Assembly: GCA_933822405.4 (NCBI GenBank)
Contig: CAKOGP040001847.1
Location: forward strand, 1 to 64,000
From: Cylindrotheca closterium
Taxonomy: Eukaryota > Bacillariophyta > Bacillariophyceae > Bacillariales > Bacillariaceae
Length of the DNA: 64,000 nucleotides
Reading direction: 5' to 3'
The notes under the pieces are model-generated. The model was not told where the DNA came from, did not search any database, and worked only from the letters and a program-made list of their open reading frames with translations. This document shows positions 53,222-64,000 of this stretch, piece after piece (within the stretch, counting starts at the first letter, position 1; every line of letters begins with the position of its first letter). A program made the translations under genes and the position numbers.

Positions 53222-55000
53222 ATGCCAACGAGGAGCCCATTGACGCTACTTTTGGATGCCGTTTTGCTGGGAGATGCTGACAGAGTAGAGGTTGCATTGA
53301 GTCGAATTAGGCCGCTGGTAAACCTAGAAAGTCTTTGTGGAAATCCTCTTCAATCGATCAGCGCCCTCGAAGAGATCGTCCAGGCTCTTATGATGCATCA
53401 TCCACAATTGGCCAAAGTTTCAACGTCTCGGGACAATTCGCTACCTCTTCACTATGCTGTGAGGATGAATAGCATCAAAATTGTCAGTCGGCTGCTCCAA
53501 CGATACCGGGAAGGAATTTTCATGCAAAACGCACAGGGAAAGACGCCGCTGCATTTTGCGGCACGGGTCGGAAAGCTAGACATGGTGAGGCAAATATTGC
53601 AAATTGCCCCCGAGACAGCCGCCATACGGTCCGAAAACGGAAAATTACCCTTGCATTTTGCCTGTCGGGAAGGGCATTTGGAAATCGCAAAAGAGCTCTT
53701 GCAGGTTCATCCCCAAGGAGCTAGCTGGCAAACCGACAAGTGCAAGGTGGCCCTCCATTTTGCGGCTCGATGGGGTCATATAGAAATAGCCAAGGAACTC
53801 TTGCGTGTTTATCCACAAGGTGTTTCGATTTTGGATTACGAAGGCAGTCTGCCGTTACACGATGCCACCCGGCAAGGTCAAACGAGAATGGCCAAGTATC
53901 TAGCTCCTTTGTACTTGAAAGGACTCGAACTTGAGAATGTTCGAGGAGAAACCCCGCTGTTCACAGCCGTAAGAAGTGGAAACTATGAATTGTCTTCCTT
54001 TCTCCTACGAGCATGGCCGGAAGGGGGGAAACATGTTTTGCAAAGTGCCTGTTTTGATGATCGAGTAGGCACCTGGGAGCCAGGACTACTCAACATGTGT
54101 TTGTTTGGAGCATCCATGGAAAAAGGAGGAGGAGCAAATACTACTGTCGACATCAAGTGCCACGGCATTGCAAATTCTACTACTACTAGTAGTACTAGTA
54201 GTAGTACTAGTAGCATAAGTAGTGGTAGTGGTAGCAGCAGAACGTTCACCTCGTCCCGGGTTTTGGCTCCAATGCCGCACGACAAGGTTACTAACAAGCG
54301 GTCTGCTCCCATTAGCAGCAATCATGGTATTGCGGCGAAACGACGTTATTTGGAAAAGAACGAAAATAATTACCGTGGTAGTGATGATCACCAACAGCTT
54401 TCATCTACTTCGTCCACCAACAACGAACAACAGCAACAACAACAACCGCCACAAATCTCGGCCTTTTTACCGTTGCACGCCGCATTGGAATGCGGAGCGT
54501 CTCCCGCAGTCTTGAATTACATTCTACAAAAGGGAACCAATCAATTGATGGAACGAAATAGGATGGGAATGTTGCCCCTGCATTTGGCGGCTGCTTACTT
54601 CAAGGAAGAAAGTCTACCAATCATTCTCAATGTCCTTTGGAAACATTACGAACAGGCATCCAGTGTTCGTGATAATTTGGGGCGATTGCCACTGCATTTG
54701 GCACTCCAAGCGAGGGCCGATTGTCGATTGGTCGAATGTTTGTTGCATTCTGCAACGGCAAGTACTAGTGGTAGTAGCACTGGTAATGCCAAAGAAGATC
54801 ACGATGCTCCAGATACTACAACGATGAGTACTACCAACAACGACAACAACAACAACAACAATAACTCTTCCAGCACCAACTCGGCGATGGTGGACGAGTA
54901 CCCATTGTTCATGGCTACCGAATATGGATGTGACTTGAGCACTATATTTCTATTACTCCGAGAAGATCCCACTGTGTTGAAAAATGCTTCCCCCATATGA
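53222..55000 (+). CDS. Ankyrin-repeat protein
   Basis: 592 residues, single exon. Residues about 60-265 hold consecutive ankyrin repeats (GKTPLHFAARVGKLDMVRQI, NGKLPLHFACREGHLEIAKE, GSLPLHDATRQGQTRMAKYL, GETPLFTAVRSGNYELSSFL). A Ser/Thr- and Gln/Asn-rich spacer follows (about 315-410), then further repeats (LPLHAALECGASPAVLNYI, GMLPLHLAAAYFKEES, GRLPLHLALQARADCRL), another Asn/Ser tract and a short end. Typical protein-binding scaffold. Similar diatom ankyrin proteins are numerous and mostly uncharacterised. Confidence 0.85.
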   Translation: MPTRSPLTLLLDAVLLGDADRVEVALSRIRPLVNLESLCGNPLQSISALEEIVQALMMHHPQLAKVSTSRDNSLPLHYAVRMNSIKIVSRLLQRYREGIFMQNAQGKTPLHFAARVGKLDMVRQILQIAPETAAIRSENGKLPLHFACREGHLEIAKELLQVHPQGASWQTDKCKVALHFAARWGHIEIAKELLRVYPQGVSILDYEGSLPLHDATRQGQTRMAKYLAPLYLKGLELENVRGETPLFTAVRSGNYELSSFLLRAWPEGGKHVLQSACFDDRVGTWEPGLLNMCLFGASMEKGGGANTTVDIKCHGIANSTTTSSTSSSTSSISSGSGSSRTFTSSRVLAPMPHDKVTNKRSAPISSNHGIAAKRRYLEKNENNYRGSDDHQQLSSTSSTNNEQQQQQQPPQISAFLPLHAALECGASPAVLNYILQKGTNQLMERNRMGMLPLHLAAAYFKEESLPIILNVLWKHYEQASSVRDNLGRLPLHLALQARADCRLVECLLHSATASTSGSSTGNAKEDHDAPDTTTMSTTNNDNNNNNNNSSSTNSAMVDEYPLFMATEYGCDLSTIFLLLREDPTVLKNASPI

Positions 55001-55586
55001 TGAGTCCTAACCTACCAATCATTCATTCATTCATTTATTCATTCTGGTGTCCTACTATTTTATTGGAGTGAGTCGAGTCGTGCCAATCATTGTGTTCCAA
55101 TACACGGAACTTCTATTTTGGCAGTCGTAAAACAAGAATGCAATCATCTTTTTAAAATAAAACGAAGCAATGCGATGCACTATAAAACCAACCAATGTGC
55201 TTTTACTCTACGATTTTATACATTGGCATACAGTAGTAGCTCCTGCAGTATAAAAACGTCGGAGAACACCGCATGATAATGTAGGTGTGATAAAGAAGAA
55301 TGATATGATACCGGTACCGATATGATATGAGGAAATTCTTCGATATTTTGACTAATATGATTCGACTCAGTCATCCTACACAAAAATCTACGAACATCGT
55401 CACAGTTCGATCTGAAATAAGCTCCAAATTTCCCAAACCACCACCTCAACCGAATACAGTCGCTCGTGCATCTTTGATTATTGGCGAAACAAACAAGGAC
55501 AAGCATCCACCACCACCATCCTTGCATAGAACGATTGGTAACTGAATAATAAAAAGACAAAGCCTAAAGACTCCTTCAATAAGAAA
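55001..55586. other. Intergenic with (ATTC)n run
   Basis: An imperfect ATTC tetranucleotide run lies at about 55014-55045. Otherwise nothing recognised. Confidence 0.6.
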
Positions 55587-58500
55587 ATGTCTGGGCTGAT
55601 TCCAGATTTGGCCAGTTGGGCGCTTCGTGGCGGAGCTGCTGCCAACAATGAAGACGACGACGACAACAACAATGGAAACAATGGCGACAATGGAAACAAT
55701 GGCGATAACAATAACGCTACCAATGAAGATGGAAACTCCAATACTCCTCCTGCTCCAGCACTCAATGAACAGGAAATGAGAGAACGCCGTCTAGCACGAA
55801 TGGCGGGCAATGCTGCTCCATCTCCTACTGCTGCTGTTGGTGGCAGTGGTGGTGGCAGTGGCAGTGGCAGTGGCACGGCTCCCATGGACATTGATCCTCC
55901 TCCCTCCAATGCTCGTACTGCGACGGCCAAAGCAACTCCCGAAAAGAAACCTACCCCAAAGCCAACACCCGAAAAGAAACCAGCCGCAGCGGAACAGCCA
56001 TTGCGAAAACGAAAGAAGGAATCCAAGTTGGGAACTCCCTCGGATTCGGCCAAGAAAAATCAGCGAAAGAAGGAACTCTTGATCAAAAAGGTTCTCGGCA
56101 TTACCCTTTCGACGGAAGATTCTTGTTGTGTCAAGATTGAATTGGACGACAAAGACAACATTGGAACTCATTCGGTGGCCGAGATTTTGGCCACTCGACT
56201 CTCGCTTCCACCCTCGGACATTCGGACCTTGCCTCAACAAAAGCCTCTCATTCAATATTTGGGATTGGCCCATCGCAAGGCGGGGGACGAATTGAAAACA
56301 CTCCGTCAGGCCAGTAAGAAGGATACGACCGATCTTCAAGAAATTCTACAAGAAATACAGCGACAAGTGGTCAGTTACGCGGCATCGTCTCTCATGGAAC
56401 CAGATCTATTTGAACAAGCCAAAGATGGCGTCCAGCAATTGACCAATGCGCTCTTGAATGCGACCTTGGATCCCATTACGTCCATTACCTTTGGTGTTTC
56501 TGGTGCAACTACTTCATTTTATTATTGCCTCTGCGAAGAACTCGTGACGCAAGACATGGCTACCCTGGACCGAGTCGTGTCCGCTTGTGCCACTCAAATT
56601 CTCACCAAGCTGCAACGATGCGAAAGCATTGAATCGGGGATTGGAGATAGCAATGCGCTTTCACTAGTAGCTTCGTTGACAGCTTTGTGTCATCACAAAA
56701 GAGCAGCCGTGGCCATTACCAAGATGGATTCCTTTTTGGTCCCGGCTGCAGGAACACCTGCGGCGACCGAACAAATTCGACCTTCGGTTCCTGCCGGAGC
56801 TGATTTGCTGCGCATGTTGACGGGAGAGCACCGTCCCTACCCCAAACGCAGTGGACCTGCCATTGAAAAACAAACTCTTATGGGGGCTTGTTTGAAGGTA
56901 TCTACGCCCAAGAATAATCCAACCTTTTCGCCAACTTCCATTATGAGACAGTCCTTGGACAATGTGGAACGGGTCACCAACCAACAGCGTCTTCAGCTAC
57001 GGAATTATCAAGAAGCTTGTAATGGATTCATTCTCGGATTGATCAAGGGAGGACCCGAAGCTCGGGAGAAGGTATGAGATTTATGTTTTGAAATACCATG
57101 TTCTTGGAGTGTAGAATCATGGATTGAAATGATGATGCTGACAAATTGCTTCTTCTCCTCCTTGACACTATTACCAACATTACCATCATTAGGTACTGCA
57201 ATGGTTCACAGACTGTTTGTTGCTCAACACGGGAGCCACTGCCATGAGACCAGATGCATCCAAGGTCGCTTCCTCGACCATGCTTTTGAACACTTCGGTA
57301 GTCTTGCTCAAGCTTTGCGATCCGTTTGTACGAGACGAAAAGAAGCACAAACTAATCGATCCCGGATTTGTGTCATCACCGCAGCACAATGGAGGAATCT
57401 TTCCTACTTCCGGGGATGACTTTTTGCCACGGTTGGGAGAATCTTCGGACGATGATACTCCCATGGTAGAATATGCTCCCAAGAATACCTTTGTTCCCCA
57501 ATGCTTCTTTTTGACGGCCCGGTCCTTGGCTCTTGGATTTGTTCCCATGCTGAGTCACCACGAGAATTTGCTTAGACATATTTCCCATATACATTGGGAA
57601 TTGGGCTCGCAAGACCGGGACATTCATTCGGATCCTCACTTTTGCATCATGGTGAGCAAACAACGATCCGGTGAAGTCGCCCTATTTCAAGACGAAATGG
57701 TGACCGATACTTTGAATTTCCTTAATTTGATGGCCAAGGTGCTGACGGATTTGCCTGACGCATCGTTGAAGCAAATGCCGGAGCACTTTGCGGACAATAT
57801 TTGCGATGCTTTGGAAGGTGTGGCCAAAATGAAGCCCAAGGCGTTGCGCGGCTTGGAACTTCGAAATGTCTTCAAGATGGTGGTCAAGCTACTATCGGCG
57901 CGATATGCAAGCGTGAGTGCATGGGAATGGAATTCAATTCAATTCAATCCAATTCGTGTTTATGATGGTAGTCGGGTTTCTTGACAATATGTTCTGACAA
58001 TCTTGTTGTTCCTTGTTCATTTTCGTATTCACAGATGGTCCGCAACTACAATCTTCGAGCCACCCTTGGAGATGTACTGTACGAAATTTTCTTGCCCTGT
58101 GGAAATGATGATCGACGTGATGTCCCTACCAGTGTTGCATGTGATCCAATGGCTGGGGGTCAGACATACTTGATATCCGACAAGTCTGCCCAAGAATCAT
58201 TGGCTCCGTCACTGCTACTCCTTTATGGAGAAGTAGAACACACTGGATACTATGACAAGATGAGTCATAGAGCCAAGATCTCATCCCTCCTCAAGTACTT
58301 GTGGGAGTCTGCCGAGCATCGTCCAGCGTTCCGATCGATTACTCAAAACAAGGAATCCTTTATGAAGTTTGCCAATGGAATCATTAATGAAACCAACACG
58401 TTGATTGCGACAGTCATGCAAAAGCTACCCGAGATTCGAATGGTCCAAGAGCAACAGGCCAATCCAACTGAATGGGCCAGTCTTACCGAAGAACAACAAA

Positions 58501-59295
58501 GCGATGTGACCAGCCGATTGGAAGACAATGAACGTGAAGTCAAGCATGCACTTCCATTGTGCAACAAGACTCTTCAGATGTTTGGATACTTGAATACGGA
58601 CAAGGATATTCGAACCCTCTTTTTGCTCGACGAATTGTGTCCTCGTCTTGTCAACATGTTGATACATGTGCTGGGTAAACTGGTGGGATCCAAGGGTTTG
58701 GAATTGAGGGTATGCATTTTGATTTGATGGATATTAGAAGTGTTGTTTGTTTGACATTTGGGGCTCACCATGTTTCTTGTCCTAATTGTAGGTGAAAAAT
58801 CCAGACAAGTACGAGTTCCGACCAAAGGAAATGTTGCGGGATCTCTGTGCCATTTTTGCTCTCTTTACGTCCGCGGGAGAGTTTCAAGTCGAGTGTGCCA
58901 AATCTGGCTGCAACCCAGATCTCTTGCGAAGCGCCATCAAGACTTGCAAGAAGTTGAATTTGCTGACTGGTGAATCCATGACTGCCTTTGAGTCCCTTCC
59001 AGATTTGGTAGACAAGGCCTCTAAGATAGTCCAAGAAGAAGAAGCACTTCTTGAGGACGCACCACCAGAATTCATGGATGAACTGATGGCCAGCTATATG
59101 ACGGATCCTGTCATATTACCCAGTGGTCATTATGTTGATCGATCCACCATTACACAACACTTGCTGAACGATCAAATGGATCCGTTCAGCCGTGAAAAGA
59201 TGACAGTGGATGACATCAAGCCAGCAACCGAGTTGAAGGAACGAATGGCCAAGTGGCTAGAAGGGAAACGATCATCGCGCATGTCCGATGACTAA
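55587..59295 (+). CDS. UFD2: Ubiquitin conjugation factor E4 (UFD2-type)
   Basis: Exons 55587-57071, 57193-57912, 58035-58709 and 58792-59295; 1,127 residues, close to the family's usual size. The first 150 residues are Asn/Gly/Ala-rich filler with an NLS-like LRKRKKE. The Ufd2 core includes RYAS-MVRNYNLRATLGDVLYEIF and VGSKGLELR-VKNPDKYEFRPKEML across exon joins. The C-terminal U-box (about 1052-1120) has PPEFMDELMASYMTDPVILP and DPFSREKMTVDDIKP. E4 factors extend short ubiquitin chains on substrates together with the p97/Cdc48 ATPase. All introns are phase 0 and GT-AG. Confidence 0.95.
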
Positions 59296-59643
59296 TAATG
59301 CAACTAACTAACTAACTAACTATAGAGCATTTGGTATAGTACATACATTATCATCCTTGAGTCATTCGTGAAGGTTGTATGCGGAGTTGCTACTTGGGCT
59401 ATCGATCTGCTTTGATTTGGAGTGTCCAAGGTCTATCTGTTGAACAAAGGGAGCTAAGTTCTGAAGCCACCAAGAGGTGTTATTCAAAACTGCCGAGCTG
59501 TCGATTTCCAGGGGCGAAACAACGTGAAGACATAGTCATAGAAATATATAAGAGAGATAGATTTGTCTCGCTTATATATTCATAGTAGACAATCTTACGC
59601 ACTATCATCTATCCTTGATATGGATTCTGACAGGGTTCTCGTT
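59296..59643. other. 3' spacer with (AACT)n run
   Basis: An AACT tetranucleotide run lies at about 59302-59322, just after the UFD2 stop. Nothing else. Confidence 0.6.
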
Positions 59644-59934
59644 TCACTTCTTGGGTGTCCTGCGTCGAAGATTGTATCGGCCCACCACCATCGTATTGTT
59701 GGTATCGTCGTGGTTTTCATTTTGGAGGGGTGAAGAGGGCAGATCAAGATCTACCTCTCCGCGTGATCGCTTGAGATGAACCTGCCATAGTTCTTCCCCA
59801 ATTAAACTGGCACTTCGTTTGCGGGCTTCTCGCAATTCAGGAAGAATGTCTCGTTGTTCCTCAGCAGCCTCTTGACCCTCATTGCGACGAAGGTGAACCA
59901 AGAATAGCTCTTCTCCAACGGTGGTTGATTTCAT
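59644..59934 (-). CDS. Small protein with duplicated GEELxxVHLKR motif
   Basis: 96 residues. Two copies of the same motif occur 38 residues apart, VGEELFLVHLRRNEG near the start and IGEELWQVHLKRSRG in the middle, both followed by basic and acidic residues. The end is very basic (GRYNLRRRTPKK), as in nuclear or nucleic-acid-binding proteins. No known domain was recognised. The conserved internal duplication supports a real gene despite its small size. Confidence 0.55.
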   Translation of the reverse strand: MKSTTVGEELFLVHLRRNEGQEAAEEQRDILPELREARKRSASLIGEELWQVHLKRSRGEVDLDLPSSPLQNENHDDTNNTMVVGRYNLRRRTPKK

Positions 59935-60375
59935 GCTTTTCAGTTGTTGTTGTGTTTGATTTTATGTCCGATCAACAAACCAACCCCTCCAAGACAGCGG
60001 GATCTCGTTCCAGTTGCTACGATGGTGCCGTACGAGGTATTTGTTCTTTTGACATCAAATGATCCGAACTCGGAATAAAACTGACGGTGGTGGCGGGTGT
60101 CACTGTTTCGTTCCATCCAATCCTTTGATCGAACATGTCGACCAAGTTGATGCGAAATTTGGAAAATTCCAAATTCTTCCAGAAAATTTTTCGAACGCGT
60201 ACGGTCTGGTAGAATACATAGGTAACCGTTACCTGAACTTCAATCTCAACGGAAGTTTAGGGATGTTTTCGCGGCAATGGTGTGGGAGTTTTGAACCAGG
60301 CTCTCCATACGCGCAACACTAACTTAACTTCTTTCTTCTGTGTCCTTCATCATCATCATCATCATCATCAAAGTG
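59935..60375. promoter_or_regulatory. Divergent promoter region with (CAT)n leader
   Basis: Lies between the small protein and the SR gene. A CAT microsatellite (60347-60370) lies a few bases before the SR gene start and is probably in its 5' leader. Confidence 0.5.
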
Positions 60376-61735
60376 ATGCCAGGCCACGAAGACAGTGGTG
60401 ATCCACCGCTAGGTGGTCCCGACGATGAGCCGATTAGTAGCAGTCGTCCTCGCCGAAGTCGATCACGATCTCCTCCACGTCGACGCCGTCGAAGCAGGAG
60501 TCGAAGTCTTAGCCGGAGTCGATCCAGATCGCCAGAATCACGACGAAGGCGATCACCTCCTCGGCGATACCGAGGAAGATCAAGGAGTCGCAGTTTTAGT
60601 CCAGGGCGCTCTCGCAGTCGATCGCCTCCCCATGGTGTAAGTATCTTGGATGCCTGGTATTTTTTTCAATCACAATCACCTACATGGTTGCATTGCATGT
60701 GATGGTGATGTATGTCATTCTGGCGAAAAAATCTGACTCGCTAATTCTACCTATTGATTTGTAGGGAAGACATTCTCGTGAGAGAGATCGCTCTGGAGGT
60801 CGTAGAGGAGGACCTGGCTTTGGTGGAAGAGGAGGTATGTTTGTTTCACAATATATCATCAATTCATCTTGTGCAATAGGTACTTTTTTCTTTCTTTCAA
60901 AGGATACCTCACCCATCAACTTCAAATCTTTTTTCGATCAGATTATGGACGCGGCTATGGACCACCCCGTGGGCCTTATGGTGAACCCTTTCACGATGCC
61001 GCTGGCTCAGGTCCTTACGGTCCTCCACGAGGCGGAGGAGGAGGACCTCCGCCCCGCCGTGGAGGAGAACGTAGACGCCGTGAGGAAGGGCCTCCTGGAG
61101 TCTCTCTCTTGGTGCGAAACGTATCTCCCGATGCGACTACTGCTGATTTGCAAAGGGCTTTTGGAAAGATTGGAGAAGTGCGAGATGTCTACATTCCAAG
61201 AGACTACCACTCACAGCAACCCAAGGGATTTGCTTTTATTGAATATGCCGACCCTGAAATGGCAAAGGAAGCACGCGATGAGATGGATAGATTCCGAATC
61301 AAGGGACGGGAACTCGAAGTTGTGTTTGCTCAAGAACGACGCAAAACTCCTGGTGAGATGAAAGTTCGAGGTGGTGCTCCTGGTGAACGTGAACGAGGAG
61401 GAGGAGGTGGTGGTGGTGCTCCAAGTGGCCGTGGACGAGGTGGAGGAGGAGGCGGTGACCGTGGACGAGGCGGACGCAACTTTGAGCGGTAAGTGAATTG
61501 GATGAAGTTGTCCTATGGTACAACTCCTGAGGCCCCGGACTAACGAAGATTCTCTGACATGTCCCACAGCTCGTCTTCCTTTGAGAGACATCAAAATCAA
61601 CAGCGAAATCGGGATCGAAAGGGGAGTGATAATGAAGGCCGTCGTTCGGAATCGAGTCCAAAGAACGATCGCAAGGGCGAAGAATCTGGAAATGCCGCTG
61701 GGGAAGGCAACCAAGGATCAAATAATGATGTCTGA
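60376..61735 (+). CDS. SR splicing factor (RS-RRM, SC35-like/SRSF10 type)
   Basis: Exons 60376-60636, 60765-60834, 60942-61488 and 61570-61735; 347 residues. An N-terminal RS region (RSRSRSPPRRRRRSRSRS) is followed by a Gly/Arg linker. One RRM starts near residue 164 (SLLVRNVSPDATTADLQ, KGFAFIEYADPEMAKEARDE) and ends VVFAQERRKTPGEM, close to plant SCL30/SC35-like proteins. An RGG tail and a short charged Asn/Ser end complete it. SR proteins bind exonic enhancers and recruit splicing factors; the RS domain at the N-terminus is the SCL/SRSF10 arrangement. Exon 2 is only 70 bp, so exon skipping with a frameshift is possible. Confidence 0.85.
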
Positions 61736-62524
61736 AAGCAGCAGACAGTTCATATATGTGTCGAAGGATTATGTGTTGATGGATCAAGTTTTCCAATCGA
61801 ATGGATAACTTACCCCATCGTATAGTTTGAAAGTCAAGATGTCGAGGCAGTAGGAAGAAGTTTGTGATTTCCTCTTGCTCTGGCAACGAGTAAATGTTTA
61901 TTTATATAATACAGTTCATGAAGGTCAAGATCAAGATTTCAATGACTCGCATTACCAAGTTTCGAATGGTGACCTTTTGTCACCGTTCGAGCCCTATTCT
62001 CGTTCTCTCAAGTAGTATCCTTGGGTCCGTTTGTGAGAGGACCATCAAGTGCATTCACCACAGTGAAATCTGTACAGAGGATATCGTGCTGGTTGCGTTT
62101 TGACTAGGCTCATGTGAGCAGAGTCCATGGCACGGCCTGCACCAAGGATGACATTCATTCTTCCATCGTAACGAGAAGACTTTTATAATTTTACAAGTTG
62201 TCTACAGTTACCCATGAAACGAATGACCTCCATATCGATAACACCAGTCGGCGTCGCATACGAGACTCAACGAATAGCAATTTCTTCGGTAGGAGAAGGA
62301 TACATTGCCCAACAAATCTTGATACCCTTACTATAGCATCAATTGAAATACAAATCACTGGAACTTGGTCTTGTCTCCTTGCATTCCTAATTTACCATCT
62401 TCTAGTATTACCCCATTATTTTACTGTGACAACTATTAGAGTGGTGGCAGGATCGACTCGACGACTGTGTCAATCAATTCCGCTCTTTGAATACATCTAT
62501 GATCATACAGTATATATGCATTCC
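61736..62524. other. Convergent 3' spacer, nothing recognised
   Basis: 790 bp between the SR gene and the TDP1 stop. Only unsupported open frames. Confidence 0.6.
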
Positions 62525-64000
62525 TCATGCCATGTAATCTATATTCCATGGTTGATCGTTTGGAGAACAATATCGTTGAGGAATGGAATCGTAGGGCAAT
62601 GGGATCGGCATGTCACCGCCCTCCTGTTCCCCCCGACCAGTAAAAGGGACCAGCCGTTTGCCCATGATGCTGGGACAGATCAAGACGGCCATTTCCCACG
62701 AGACGACCCGATGACATTTGCCGAACTTCCCATTGATAATTTCTCCCCATGCCGCTTTGGATAGATTCTGACTTCCCATGCAGAACCATGCAAATGACGG
62801 TGACTTTTCCTTGTTGTTGCTGCTGCCATTGTCAGCATTTGTTATCATGCGATGCTGATGCTGCAATTGGAAAAAAGTCTTGATGTGCGGAATACTCCTT
62901 GGCTTGTGAATCATCATACTATTATTAGTACTGGTCAATGTCGTCTTTGTCGTCGTCCATTTGCAGAGGAGGGGCTTGACACATTTCTTGGTCAAGTTCT
63001 TGATGCGTCCTGGAACAGCAGCACCTCCAGATATTCCCTGATTGGATCCTTCGATTTCTGAAATGGTTGGCCAAACCAATTTGATCATGTCAACAAGATC
63101 GGGTTGTTGTTTGCCCATACTGTTCGTAATAGTGGGAGGCACTACGGAGAGACTGGTGGCAAAGTCTTTCAACCATTTTTCACTGAGAGAGCCAATGGAA
63201 GAAAATTGGCTCACCACGGGACCATATCGAGTAGAAGAATGGGAGGAAGGAACATTGGCATGTGTTTGAATGGCATTCTTCAGCTTTAGGTATCCTTGGA
63301 GTGGTTTTGTTGCTCTGCCTTCTCGTGGTCTCTGTTCACCTTCAGGGAGGATGGCGTGATATCCTGGAATGGAAGGAATAAGAATGGCTTTGGCATTCGA
63401 AAAGTCATACTGCGCAAGTTGGTCCACCAAAGTCCTAGCGGGTCCTCCGTTCGACCATTGCTTCTTGGTTCGGTAACCATAGGATTCGAAGTAATGAATC
63501 AAGGTTTTTTCAAAATCGTCACCAAGGGACGAAGGAGCTGCGGCGGCCTTGACCGACGACTTGAATGGAAAGTCTTGCACAAAGGCACCATTGGCTTGGA
63601 GTTCCAAATCTACCTTCCCAATGTTGGCTGTTGAGACAACCACCCGCAATCTGTCTTCCATGCCCACAAGAAACATTTTAGTGTGATGACTTCCATAGTC
63701 GAACTTGTATTGGAGCGGATTTGTGGTGGGAGTTCCATAGGTCGATGGCTCTTCCTTTGGATTGAGCGGACAAAAGTCGGCCGATGGATCCAAAAAGCGC
63801 CAGGAATCTGGATTGTTTCCGCCGCCGGATTGTGTAAAGAACACTTTGTTCCGGACCGAGAGTAATTCAGGGTGCTCTTCCATGAGAAATGAAAAGTCAC
63901 AGAGGAAATTGGAAAGAGCAAACCACTCAATGCTCTTTCTTCCCGGATATCCTTGAGCAATCGTAGTAGGATTATGACTCCCCTTGAAAGGTTTCCAGAT
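62525..64000 (-). CDS. TDP1: Tyrosyl-DNA phosphodiesterase 1, C-terminal part (runs off the window)
   Basis: 492 codons are open to the right edge, so the N-terminus and start lie beyond base 64000. The two HKD-type active-site blocks are present: GSHHTKMFLVG with STANIG, and IPHIKTFFQL with CMGSQNLSKAAWG. The C-terminus has PIPLPYDSIPQRYC and DQPWNIDY, as in eukaryotic TDP1. The enzyme removes topoisomerase I peptides from DNA 3' ends and acts in the nucleus and in organelles. A low-complexity insert (SSNNKEKS) lies between the second His-Lys pair and its Asn. No lesions. Confidence 0.92.
   Translation of the reverse strand: MWKPFKGSHNPTTIAQGYPGRKSIEWFALSNFLCDFSFLMEEHPELLSVRNKVFFTQSGGGNNPDSWRFLDPSADFCPLNPKEEPSTYGTPTTNPLQYKFDYGSHHTKMFLVGMEDRLRVVVSTANIGKVDLELQANGAFVQDFPFKSSVKAAAAPSSLGDDFEKTLIHYFESYGYRTKKQWSNGGPARTLVDQLAQYDFSNAKAILIPSIPGYHAILPEGEQRPREGRATKPLQGYLKLKNAIQTHANVPSSHSSTRYGPVVSQFSSIGSLSEKWLKDFATSLSVVPPTITNSMGKQQPDLVDMIKLVWPTISEIEGSNQGISGGAAVPGRIKNLTKKCVKPLLCKWTTTKTTLTSTNNSMMIHKPRSIPHIKTFFQLQHQHRMITNADNGSSNNKEKSPSFAWFCMGSQNLSKAAWGEIINGKFGKCHRVVSWEMAVLICPSIMGKRLVPFTGRGEQEGGDMPIPLPYDSIPQRYCSPNDQPWNIDYMA

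Noticed and set aside
60837..61361. 174-codon plus-strand ORF overlapping the SR gene
   Set aside because: Alternative frame; it lacks the RRM and disagrees with the splice-consistent reading.

Overview
The window looks like nuclear DNA of a diatom, more likely pennate than centric (an inference from protein style, not a database result). Several things point that way. Genes are dense on both strands and carry few, short introns (about 65-145 bp). Two proteins have the bipartite leaders used to enter a red-type secondary plastid (38.4-39.2 kb, with an AFAPP-type cleavage context; 10.0-10.6 kb, with an added twin-arginine lumen signal). There are secreted Pro/Thr-stalk proteins, a cryptochrome/photolyase of the CPF1/(6-4) type, and Asn- and Gln-rich low complexity. 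I saw no rRNA, tRNA or CRISPR by eye, but tRNAs could not be searched systematically.

Layout. 0.2-9.6 kb is a graveyard of mobile elements. A decayed retroelement has an unrecognised first ORF, then reverse transcriptase, RNase H and a tyrosine-recombinase-like protein (DIRS-like order). It is interrupted at 663-2662 by a DNA transposon of exactly 2,000 bp with inverted ends, an AAT target duplication and a Myb/SANT-type ORF (PIF/Harbinger-like). The retroelement's 3' end runs into a 600-bp patch of hairpins, 54-bp tandem repeats and direct repeats. 10-16.3 kb holds a thylakoid-lumen PsbQ-like protein, a TPM-RING membrane protein and an unusual short-chain dehydrogenase. 17.1-24.6 kb is a cluster of four paralogous secreted proteins (Pro/Thr stalk, small Cys-rich module, beta-trefoil). 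25-32.6 kb has a DHHC acyltransferase, a broken membrane-anchored enzyme-like gene, a coiled-coil protein, a divergent kinase and a cryptochrome/photolyase. 32.8-41.7 kb has CCT6, a broken leucine-rich-repeat gene, a TPR-like protein, a plastid PH-like protein and two hypotheticals. 42.2-47.2 kb is a tandem pair of large acidic membrane proteins. 47.8-64 kb carries a U1-C-like/WW protein without zinc ligands, a berberine-bridge-type oxidase, a GSTCD-type methyltransferase, an ankyrin protein, the E4 factor UFD2, a small protein with a duplicated motif, an SR splicing factor and the C-terminal part of TDP1.

There are no operons. The genes are a housekeeping mix (protein folding, ubiquitin, splicing, DNA repair, plastid) with two family expansions: the beta-trefoil cluster and the acidic membrane pair. 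These two families, the zinc-less U1-C-like protein and the nested transposon are the most interesting items. Exon borders were assigned by hand from splice consensus, reading-frame closure and, where possible, comparison between paralogues; every joined CDS closes in frame.
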